From NCBI GenBank assembly GCA_030598645.1, contig JAUVPN010000164.1, positions 1 to 6,394 on the forward strand: a DNA stretch of 6,394 nt, given 5' to 3'. The notes under the pieces were generated by a model that was not told the origin of the DNA, ran no database searches, and saw nothing but the letters and a program-made list of their open reading frames with translations. This document shows positions 1 to 5,097 of the stretch, piece by piece. The position numbers and the translations under genes were made by a program. The stretch is from Hyphomicrobium sp. GTDB lineage: Bacteria > Pseudomonadota > Alphaproteobacteria > Rhizobiales > Hyphomicrobiaceae. Numbering within the stretch: position 1 is the stretch's first letter; the number at the start of each line of letters is the position of its first letter.

Positions 1-2
1 AT

Positions 3-74
3 GCTGCTATTAGCGTCGAAGGGCACGGTTTGCATCTCTATCGCTTCGTGATCGCGCATGAAGCGGAAAGCTAA
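3..74 (+). CDS. possible C-terminal tail of a gene entering from the left (partial, unknown)
   Basis: One forward frame is open from the first bases to a TAA at 72-74 and encodes 23 residues ending 'YRFVIAHEAES'. The mixed hydrophobic and charged composition is protein-like, and the other two forward frames stop earlier (TAG at 11-13 and TGA at 49-51). No family can be assigned from so short a tail, and a 70-base open frame can arise by chance. The gene-poor stretch after it is consistent with this being a gene end. Function unknown; low confidence. Confidence 0.28.
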   Translation, partial: AAISVEGHGLHLYRFVIAHEAES

Positions 75-897
75 CTGATTCTGGGGGGATGAGGGTTCGG
101 ACGCCGGCATGGGCGATAAGGACCTGATACGCTTTACTCAACAATGGGCTGCGAGCACCACAGCAACCCGGCACATATTCAGCAGCAACAAAGCCTTCAG
201 GCAGCTGGTTTGCGTTGCAACAAAGCCGACTGGATGCCGCTGCTTTCACTGTAAATACTTCAATCATTAGTGTTAAAATCGCATGAATTGGGCACTATAG
301 ATTTTCGCGGTCTAGCCGCACGGCCCTGCATTGCAATCGAAATCGGGGCTGAATCATTGCTTCCCACTTGAAGCGCGTGCCGAATCGAGGCGGACTTCAA
401 CTTCTGCGCCAAGTCATCCACTTAAGAGGGGGCAGCGGGCGCCGCGTAGAAGCAAGATGTGGACTTTGGTGCCAACTTAGTCATCGTTGCTTTTGACGCC
501 ATTGCAGTCTTTGTTGGTAGGCTGTTTGCACGCAGGTTCCTCGCGGGGAGTTCATCTCTGTCGACCTGCTGGGGGCTAAGGCTTGAAAGCATCGAGTAGT
601 TGAACTTCGATCGGCTCCACAAGCTGTTGCTGACCCGCCAGGGTCACGTAGAACATCTTGCGATGGCCGGGGCCCAGAATACGTGGTGATTGAATCGGGA
701 GTCAGCACCAAACGTTCAGGCGATACCGACGCGATTGACGCCCAGCAGACGTTTTCTGCCAAGCAGCACTCGTTCCTCGGTCACGCCTTCAAAATCCGTT
801 GAGAAGCAATCCACGACCCGGCAAAGTTTGCTGGGCGGACCGCAGCTTCACCTGGGCTGCGGCATACCGCCAAAGCTATTTTCTGTAGAGAGCAACA
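75..897. other. gene-poor stretch, no supportable gene
   Basis: About 820 bases without a coding region I can defend. Short open frames exist on both strands, for example 109-270 (+), 10-267 (-), 481-762 (-) and 585-802 (+). They lack a good ribosome site, have unlikely composition, or overlap one another antisense. No tRNA-like fold, strong terminator hairpin or transposase motif was seen by eye. The stretch leads directly into a truncated MscS fragment, so it may be decayed or rearranged DNA. That last point is inference. Confidence 0.5.
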
Positions 898-1350
898 ATG
901 ATCCGCCGATCCATCGTAAATGCAGTGGCGCGCTTGTTCGGCAACCTCAACGTCAAGGTACGCCTTGGTGTCGCACAATCGTCCGATCCCGATGTGGTCT
1001 TAGCTGCCCTCTCAACCGCTGCGGCGTGGTGCCCGGGCGCACTAAACGATCCGGCACCGGACGTCACCTTTGACGATATCTGTGAGAATGCGCTGGTGTT
1101 CTCGGTGACAGTCGCCATTCGTGACGTCACGGAGTCCAGTCGCATCAAGACGGCGCTGCGTACCAAGATCATAAAAGCACTTCGCGAACGGGACATAGCA
1201 ATAGCAAAGCCGCAAGTCGACGTGCATATGCGCGACCTAGATGGCGTGCGAGCGTTCCTCATTCGCTTGGCGCAAGAACGTGCGCGCCATAAGGAAGAGG
1301 AAAAGGTCGCGTCAGATGATGGTGGCGAGCCCAAACATGAGGGTGGATAA
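898..1350 (+). CDS. truncated MscS-family mechanosensitive channel, C-terminal domain only (probable remnant)
   Basis: The 150-residue product matches the cytoplasmic part of MscS-type channels, which vent solutes across the inner membrane during hypo-osmotic shock. After 'NLNVKVRLGV' and 'SSDPDVV' (about residues 17-33) come 'LNDPAPDV' (about 49-56), 'ALVFSVTVAIRD' and finally 'PQVDVHMRDLD'. The last corresponds to the family's usual '(I)PYPQ.DVH.R' close of the alpha/beta domain. A charged tail, rich in Lys, Glu and Gly, ends the protein. The transmembrane helices and pore segment are absent. A TAG at 886-888 closes the frame just before the ATG, the ribosome site is weak (AGAG near 888), and no pore motif appears in the other frames upstream. 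A working channel is therefore unlikely. It is either a remnant or a stand-alone soluble domain. It converges on dksA with only 25 bases between the stops. Confidence 0.7.
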   Translation: MIRRSIVNAVARLFGNLNVKVRLGVAQSSDPDVVLAALSTAAAWCPGALNDPAPDVTFDDICENALVFSVTVAIRDVTESSRIKTALRTKIIKALRERDIAIAKPQVDVHMRDLDGVRAFLIRLAQERARHKEEEKVASDDGGEPKHEGG

Positions 1351-1375
1351 CAGCGGGCAGACCGAAACGAAGTGG

Positions 1376-1990
1376 TCAGTCTTCGCGATAGACACGCTCG
1401 CGACGTTCATGGCGCTCTTGAGCTTCAACTGAGAGTGTCGCAATAGGGCGCGCGTCGAGGCGCTTGAGGCCGATCGGCTCTCCTGTCTCCTCGCAATACC
1501 CGTAGCTGCCGTCTTCGATACGCGCAATCGCTGCATCGATTTTGGCTATGAGCTTGCGTTGCCGGTCCCGGGCTCTGAGTTCGAGTGCCCGATCGGTCTC
1601 CGACGTGGCGCGATCGGCAAGGTCGGCGTGCTGCGTCGGCTCCGCGTGTAGCCCTTCGAGCGTCTCGCGGGTCTGACGCAGAATCTCCTCTTTCCACGAG
1701 AGTAGTTTCTTTCGAAAGTAGACACGCTGCCGCTCGTTCATAAATGGCTCGTCCTCCGAAGGTAGATAATCGGGGGGGAGCACAATCGACGAAGTCTTAA
1801 CACGCGCACCCATCTTTTTTTTTCCTGCAACTTTCTTAATCACACTCGCCTTGGCCTTGGAAGCAACAGCAGATTGAACCTCAGATGTCGCAGTCGACGT
1901 CCTCTTGGCAGAGCGCGCAGCAGCCGGTCCTTTCTTAGACAGCGCTTTGGACTTGGCCGCCTTCTTGTTCTCGTCTTTCTGCTTACGCAT
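1376..1990 (-). CDS. dksA: RNA polymerase-binding transcription factor DksA (alphaproteobacterial, zinc-site-poor type)
   Basis: DksA inserts a coiled coil into the RNA polymerase secondary channel and, with ppGpp, retunes promoters during starvation. From the ATG at 1990 the protein has 204 residues. Residues 1-75 are Lys/Ala-rich and probably disordered. The globular part opens with 'LPPDYLPSEDEPFMNERQ', continues into the coiled coil with 'DLADRA' at the tip (equivalent to the D71..D74.A76 motif of E. coli DksA), then 'RDRQRKLIAKIDAAIARIEDG', and ends 'ERHERRERVYRED'. The zinc finger of E. coli DksA (C..C plus C..C) is reduced to a single Cys in 'GYCEETGEPI'; the second pair is replaced by 'LSVEAQ'. 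This fits the zinc-independent DksA forms known in alphaproteobacteria. The 1990 start is chosen because GGAGG lies 5 bases upstream; an in-frame ATG 19 codons earlier (2047) has no such site. It is transcribed divergently from the MoxR gene. An internal ATG at 1813 is described separately. Confidence 0.95.
   Translation of the reverse strand: MRKQKDENKKAAKSKALSKKGPAAARSAKRTSTATSEVQSAVASKAKASVIKKVAGKKKMGARVKTSSIVLPPDYLPSEDEPFMNERQRVYFRKKLLSWKEEILRQTRETLEGLHAEPTQHADLADRATSETDRALELRARDRQRKLIAKIDAAIARIEDGSYGYCEETGEPIGLKRLDARPIATLSVEAQERHERRERVYRED
1813..1827 (-). promoter_or_regulatory. possible internal translation start of dksA behind an A9 tract
   Basis: On the minus strand the reading is CAGGA, then A-rich bases, then ATG at 1813, in frame with dksA. 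AGGA is 9 bases from this ATG, an acceptable spacing. Initiation here would give a 145-residue DksA lacking the Lys/Ala-rich extension, close to the 151 residues of E. coli DksA. The run of nine A's (1815-1823), read GGA-AAA-AAA-AAG, is also a homopolymer where polymerase or ribosome could slip. Use of either possibility is inference. Confidence 0.3.
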
Positions 1991-1995
1991 TGTGG

Positions 1996-2000
1996 CCTCC
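1996..2000 (-). promoter_or_regulatory. ribosome binding site of dksA
   Basis: On the minus strand GGAGG sits 5 bases before the ATG at 1990. It decides this start over the in-frame ATG at 2047. Confidence 0.75.
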
Positions 2001-2064
2001 AAGAGGCGTTTGAGATTGCGACAGCGCGCTTCCCATGGAGAAAACAAGTCAACTTTGGGGCCTC

Positions 2065-2093
2065 CTATTGAAGTGAGTGCGCGCCTCTGTCAA
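2065..2093 (-). promoter_or_regulatory. candidate promoter of dksA
   Basis: On the minus strand a perfect -35 hexamer TTGACA (2093-2088) is followed after 17 bases by CAATAG (2070-2065), a poor -10 match. This would give a leader of roughly 65-70 bases before the dksA start. The -35 and spacing are good and the -10 is weak, so it is only a candidate. Confidence 0.35.
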
Positions 2094-2327
2094 GAAGTTC
2101 TGTGTGCCCACTTAAGCTACGGAGACGAAAGAGGAAAAGTTGTTCCCCGCTGGGACACAATATCGATTTGGCCGCTTCGCCCCCTATTTACTGGCGCACC
2201 GCCGCGGCCCCTCCCGCAGCATTGGCAGCTCCCGCGCTAATTACATAACTCGACACGGTCCTACTTGCGCTGGCGCTGGCAGCAGCCGTACGTTCCCGGC
2301 GCAACTCCCGGAGCTGAAAAGGATCCC

Positions 2328-3176
2328 ATGAAATTCAATGGCACCCACCGCTACGTGGCAACCGAAGACCTGAAAGTCGCTGTTAACGCTGCGATCACGC
2401 TCGCACGGCCTCTTCTCATCAAAGGGGAACCGGGAACTGGCAAGACCGCCTTGGCCTTAGAGGTGGCTGACGCGCTGAGCGTGCCCATCATCGAGTGGCA
2501 CATCAAATCCACTACGAAAGCACAGCAAGGACTCTACGAATACGACGCCGTCTCACGCCTGCGCGACAGCCAACTCGGCGACGAGCGCGTGCACGACATC
2601 CAAAACTACATTAAGCGCGGCAAGCTGTGGGACGCATTTGAGATGAACGCGCGCATGGTGCTGCTTATCGACGAGATCGACAAGGCCGACATCGAATTCC
2701 CCAACGACCTGCTACAAGAACTCGATCGCATGGAGTTCTTCGTCTACGAGACTGGCGAGACGATCAGGGCAAATAACCGGCCAATCGTGATCATCACATC
2801 CAACAACGAAAAAGAGCTGCCCGACGCCTTTTTGCGCCGATGCTTCTTTCACTACATAAAGTTTCCCGATACCGAAACCATGCGCCAGATCGTGGACGTA
2901 CATTTTCCTGGGCTCAAAGGGCGCCTTGTTTCGGAGGCCTTGCGTGTTTTTTATGATCTGCGAGAGATTCCCGGACTGAAGAAGAAGCCATCCACCTCAG
3001 AACTCCTGGACTGGCTAAAGCTTCTGTTGAACGAGGATATCGATCCCGCCACGTTGTGCGAAACAGAGGGTCGCAAGCTTATCCCTCCGCTGGCCGGCGC
3101 CCTCCTCAAAAACGAACAGGACGTCCACTTATTTGAACGCATCGCCTTCTTAAGCCGCCGCAGAAGCGGGCAATGA
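2328..3176 (+). CDS. MoxR-family AAA+ ATPase (CoxD-like subgroup)
   Basis: A 282-residue AAA+ ATPase, the usual size for this subgroup. MoxR ATPases act in the cytoplasm as chaperones that remodel or activate client complexes, normally with a von Willebrand factor A (VWA) partner; CoxD, for example, matures carbon monoxide dehydrogenase. Visible motifs are Walker A GEPGTGKT (33-40), the subgroup-typical 'EWHIKSTTKAQQGLYEYDAV' (56-75), Walker B LLIDE (112-116), sensor 1 in 'IITSNNEKELPDAF' (155-168), and Arg residues 170-171 as candidate Arg finger. The C-terminal lid carries 'KKKPSTSELLDWLKLLL' and ends 'NEQDVHLFERIAFLSRR'. The ATG at 2328 is preferred over an in-frame ATG at 2265. It has AAGGA 4 bases upstream, and the family begins at 'F.GT.RYVAT'. 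No VWA gene follows; the next 314 bases are non-coding. The client is unknown. Confidence 0.92.
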   Translation: MKFNGTHRYVATEDLKVAVNAAITLARPLLIKGEPGTGKTALALEVADALSVPIIEWHIKSTTKAQQGLYEYDAVSRLRDSQLGDERVHDIQNYIKRGKLWDAFEMNARMVLLIDEIDKADIEFPNDLLQELDRMEFFVYETGETIRANNRPIVIITSNNEKELPDAFLRRCFFHYIKFPDTETMRQIVDVHFPGLKGRLVSEALRVFYDLREIPGLKKKPSTSELLDWLKLLLNEDIDPATLCETEGRKLIPPLAGALLKNEQDVHLFERIAFLSRRRSGQ

Positions 3177-3490
3177 AATTATTGTATAGCCAGCCCCCCT
3201 GGCGCCTCCGACTCCATACACTGAGCGCTTATGAAATAGACCTTAGACACAGCTAGCGCGGATCCGTAGCGTTGAGCAGCGTTAATCAGCCTTGCGACAG
3301 GCGCTAACGCTAATGTTTCGTGACGACTGACTGTGGGTCAGCCTCATGGTACGAGGTCGCCGAGATGATCCAAACTCGGCGTTGCAGCGTTCAAAAAATG
3401 AATGTCCAGTGAAGTGCCTCTTCAGTATTTGTTCAAACCGGCACGCTTATTCTGAGTCTCATTAACTCATGGACGTGGATGGAGCGTAGC
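3177..3490. other. intergenic region with short repeats and dyads, no convincing gene
   Basis: These 314 bases separate the MoxR gene from the 28-codon ORF. AGCGTT occurs at 3268, 3278 and 3386, and its reverse complement AACGCT at 3306. Short dyads are CTGAC/GTCAG (3327-3341), CGCCGAG/CTCGGCG (3358-3381) and TGAAG/CTTCA (3410-3424). None is followed by a clear T-run, so no terminator is assigned to the MoxR gene. A 39-codon open frame from the ATG at 3346 lacks a ribosome site. No VWA-domain remnant is recognisable. Confidence 0.5.
3358..3381. repeat. inverted repeat, 7 bp GC-rich stem with 10-base loop
   Basis: CGCCGAG at 3358-3364 is perfectly complementary to CTCGGCG at 3375-3381. It could be a weak terminator or processing hairpin of the MoxR transcript, or an operator. 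There is no T-tract after it. Role unknown. Confidence 0.35.
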
Positions 3491-3577
3491 ATGGCAGAGT
3501 TCCTTCGCAGCAGCGTGATAGTTCTAATGGGTGTGTCGGTCATCGCCGCTGGCGTACTCGTGGTTTTCTACGGCTAA
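3491..3577 (+). CDS. 28-residue single-span membrane protein, unknown function
   Basis: A very short ORF, with sequence 'MAEFLRSS' followed by about 19 mostly hydrophobic residues (roughly 9-27) and ending 'VVFYG'. It would form one transmembrane helix with a short charged N-terminus. GGAG at 3481-3484 lies 6 bases before the ATG, a good ribosome site, and a strong hairpin 38 bases after the TAA could end its transcript. The combination of ribosome site, hydrophobic segment and downstream hairpin supports a real small gene. I recognise no family: it does not resemble CydX by sequence. It could instead be a leader peptide for ycjX, or chance. Confidence 0.5.
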   Translation: MAEFLRSSVIVLMGVSVIAAGVLVVFYG

Positions 3578-3587
3578 CGTCAGACCC

Positions 3588-3616
3588 TTGTCGAAATGCT
3601 TGCTTGGCACTAGCTA
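3588..3616 (+). promoter_or_regulatory. weak candidate promoter of ycjX
   Basis: TTGTCG (3588-3593), a 17-base spacer and TAGCTA (3611-3616) form a poor but correctly spaced sigma70-like pair. If used, transcription would begin near 3623, inside the hairpin and ahead of the TTG at 3640 but after the TTG at 3604. Low confidence. Confidence 0.18.
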
Positions 3617-3641
3617 AGGGGACCCCTCATGAGGTCCCCTT
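3616..3641 (+). terminator. strong hairpin, probable terminator of the small ORF, overlapping the ycjX start
   Basis: AAGGGGACC (3616-3624) and GGTCCCCTT (3633-3641) are perfect complements, 9 bp, around an 8-base loop CCTCATGA. The flanking A's and T's give the symmetric look of a bidirectional terminator, but only a broken T-rich stretch (TTGTCGCTTTC) follows. Its 3' arm includes most of the GAGG that is the best ribosome site for ycjX and reaches into the TTG start codon. It may therefore act as an attenuator or RBS-sequestering hairpin instead of, or besides, a terminator. Confidence 0.55.
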
Positions 3642-5097
3642 GTCGCTTTCTGATCTGGACGATACCGCCCGCAAAGCCTTCCATCGCGCCGGCTCCTTTT
3701 TCACCGACCTGATGACGCCGTCGTTGCGCCTTGGCGTAACCGGTCTGTCTCGAGCGGGTAAAACAGTTTTCATAACCGCACTGATCCGGAATCTTGTCTC
3801 TGGCGGACGCCTCCCCTTCTTCGGCCCAGAAGCCGAAGGTCGGATCGAACGCGCCTATCTAGAACCCCAACCCGACGATACAGTACCCCGCTTCGATTAC
3901 GAGACCCATCTGGCCATTTTAGAAAATGACCCACCTGCTTGGCCCGAAAGCACTCGGCGGCTCAGCCAGCTGCGCGTCACCATCGAGTACCTCGCTGCAA
4001 ACCCTCTGGTGAGCGCTTTTGGCCCCTCGCGCCTCAATCTCGATATCGTCGACTATCCGGGTGAGTGGCTCATCGATTTACCGTTGCTTCAGCAAAGTTA
4101 TGAAGCTTGGTCGGCCGAGGCGATTTTGCAGGCAAAAGAACCGCGGCGCGCGCTACACGCCAAGTCGTGGCTCGACCATACCGATACGATTGACCCCTAT
4201 GCCCCGGAGGACGAGCAAGTGGCACTTACGGGCACTCGTCTTTTTTGCGGCTACCTGATGGAGGCGCGGGCAAACAACCACGTACTGCACACGAGTGGTC
4301 CAGGCCGTTTTTTGATGCCGGGCGATTTGGCTGGCTCACCCCTGCTCACCTTCTTTCCCCTCCAATTGGAAGCGAACCACTCAACGCCGCGGGGGTCACT
4401 TGCCGCCATGATGGCCCGCCGGTTCGAAAGCTATAAGTCGCATGTTGTTCGCCCCTTTTTCAGGGAATGCTTCGCCCGGCTCGACCGGCAGATCGTGCTC
4501 GTCGATCTATTGGGGCCCTTGAATGAGGGTGGTCCGGCGCTCGCAGACCTGCAGCGCGCGCTCGACGGCGTTTTAGGCGCGTTTCGCACCGGAACCAGTT
4601 CATGGCTCACCTCACTTCTCGGCCGACGCATCGACAAGTTGCTATTCGCTGCGACCAAGGCCGACCACATCCACGCAACGAGCCACGACCGTCTCGAAGC
4701 CATCCTGCGGCTGGTAACTGAGCGCGCCATGAACCGCGCAACGAGCACTGGCTCGGAGGTGGATGTGCAGGCGCTTGCCGCGCTGCAGGCTACGCATGAG
4801 GCGGAAGCGAAACTCGGTGGTGATCTTTACCCCTGCATCGTTGGTGTGCCGCTGGCAGGCGAGCGGGTGGGCGCCAAGGTGTTTGACGGAATTCAAGAGG
4901 CCGTCATCTTTCCCGGTGACCTACCGGAAGACCCCAAGAAAGCGTTGATGTCGGAGGCGGGGGCAACCAGACTGAACTTCGTCCGTTTTCGGCCACCCCG
5001 CGTGCTGCCGGCAGGAGCTAACGGAGAAGCAGCCCCCCTTCCCCATATTCGTCTTGATCGCGCCCTCGATTTCTTGCTCTCGGATAGGCTCGCATGA
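3640..5097 (+). CDS. ycjX: YcjX-family P-loop NTPase (DUF463)
   Basis: From TTG 3640 the protein has 485 residues (E. coli YcjX is about 465). YcjX is a GTPase-like P-loop protein of unclear biochemical role; in E. coli it is encoded beside ycjF near the phage-shock genes. Visible are Walker A GLSRAGKT (35-42) within 'LRLGVTG..RAGKTVFITAL', 'YLEPQPDDTVPRF', 'WPESTRR.SQLR', a G3-like DYPG (138-141) in 'LDIVDYPGEWLIDLPLL', a G4-like TKAD (339-342), and a closing 'RFRPPR' segment. No membrane span is evident. The start is uncertain. TTG 3640 has GAGG 5 bases upstream and leads straight into the family's usual 'SLSDL..AR' opening. The in-frame TTG at 3604 would add 12 residues but has no ribosome site. 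The stop TGA overlaps the ycjF ATG, so the two are translationally coupled. Confidence 0.93.
   Translation: MSLSDLDDTARKAFHRAGSFFTDLMTPSLRLGVTGLSRAGKTVFITALIRNLVSGGRLPFFGPEAEGRIERAYLEPQPDDTVPRFDYETHLAILENDPPAWPESTRRLSQLRVTIEYLAANPLVSAFGPSRLNLDIVDYPGEWLIDLPLLQQSYEAWSAEAILQAKEPRRALHAKSWLDHTDTIDPYAPEDEQVALTGTRLFCGYLMEARANNHVLHTSGPGRFLMPGDLAGSPLLTFFPLQLEANHSTPRGSLAAMMARRFESYKSHVVRPFFRECFARLDRQIVLVDLLGPLNEGGPALADLQRALDGVLGAFRTGTSSWLTSLLGRRIDKLLFAATKADHIHATSHDRLEAILRLVTERAMNRATSTGSEVDVQALAALQATHEAEAKLGGDLYPCIVGVPLAGERVGAKVFDGIQEAVIFPGDLPEDPKKALMSEAGATRLNFVRFRPPRVLPAGANGEAAPLPHIRLDRALDFLLSDRLA

Larger units (their letters stand above)
1991..2327. other. divergent intergenic region between dksA and the MoxR gene
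   Basis: This 337-base stretch must hold the promoters of both flanking genes. Leftward, a TTGACA-like element is visible (listed separately). Rightward no convincing promoter was found. A small dyad, TTGTTCCC (2138-2145) with GGGA plus ACAA (2150-2158, one bulged C), surrounds a CGCT loop and might be an operator or leader hairpin. Open frames through here have no ribosome site or family signature. Confidence 0.45.

Noticed and set aside
10..267. 85-codon minus-strand open frame
   Set aside because: No ribosome site before its ATG, no motif, and it overlaps other weak frames on the plus strand.
109..270. 53-codon forward open frame with a Cys-rich end
   Set aside because: No ribosome site at proper distance and unlikely composition; not a recognisable zinc-binding family.
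422..762. Overlapping minus-strand frames (422-622 and 481-762)
   Set aside because: Low-complexity Ser/Ala/Arg composition, no start signals and mutual overlap; insufficient to call a gene or a specific pseudogene.
690..1073. 127-codon forward open frame
   Set aside because: Arg/Pro/Ser-rich with no family signature; its second half overlaps the MscS-like ORF in another frame, where the recognisable domain lies.
2047..2052. TTGACT on the minus strand (2052-2047) as a -35 element for dksA
   Set aside because: No A/T-rich -10 at 16-18 bases; the sequence there is GC-rich.
2265..2327. Upstream ATG (2265) as the start of the MoxR gene
   Set aside because: No ribosome site, and the extra 21 residues precede the conserved family N-terminus; ATG 2328 has AAGGA upstream.
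3278..3311. AGCGTTA/TAACGCT as a terminator for the MoxR gene
   Set aside because: Stem of only 7 bp with a 20-base loop and no T-run; better explained as repeated short motifs.
3346..3465. 39-codon forward open frame in the region after the MoxR gene
   Set aside because: No Shine-Dalgarno sequence, and it covers the 7-bp dyad; composition is not protein-like.
3605..3620. TGGCAC at 3605-3610 as the -24 element of a sigma54 promoter for ycjX, by analogy with phage-shock genes
   Set aside because: The required GC of the -12 element at the right spacing is missing: the bases there are GG within AAGGGG.
4431..4748. 105-codon minus-strand open frame within ycjX
   Set aside because: Antisense shadow of the strongly conserved TKAD region of ycjX.
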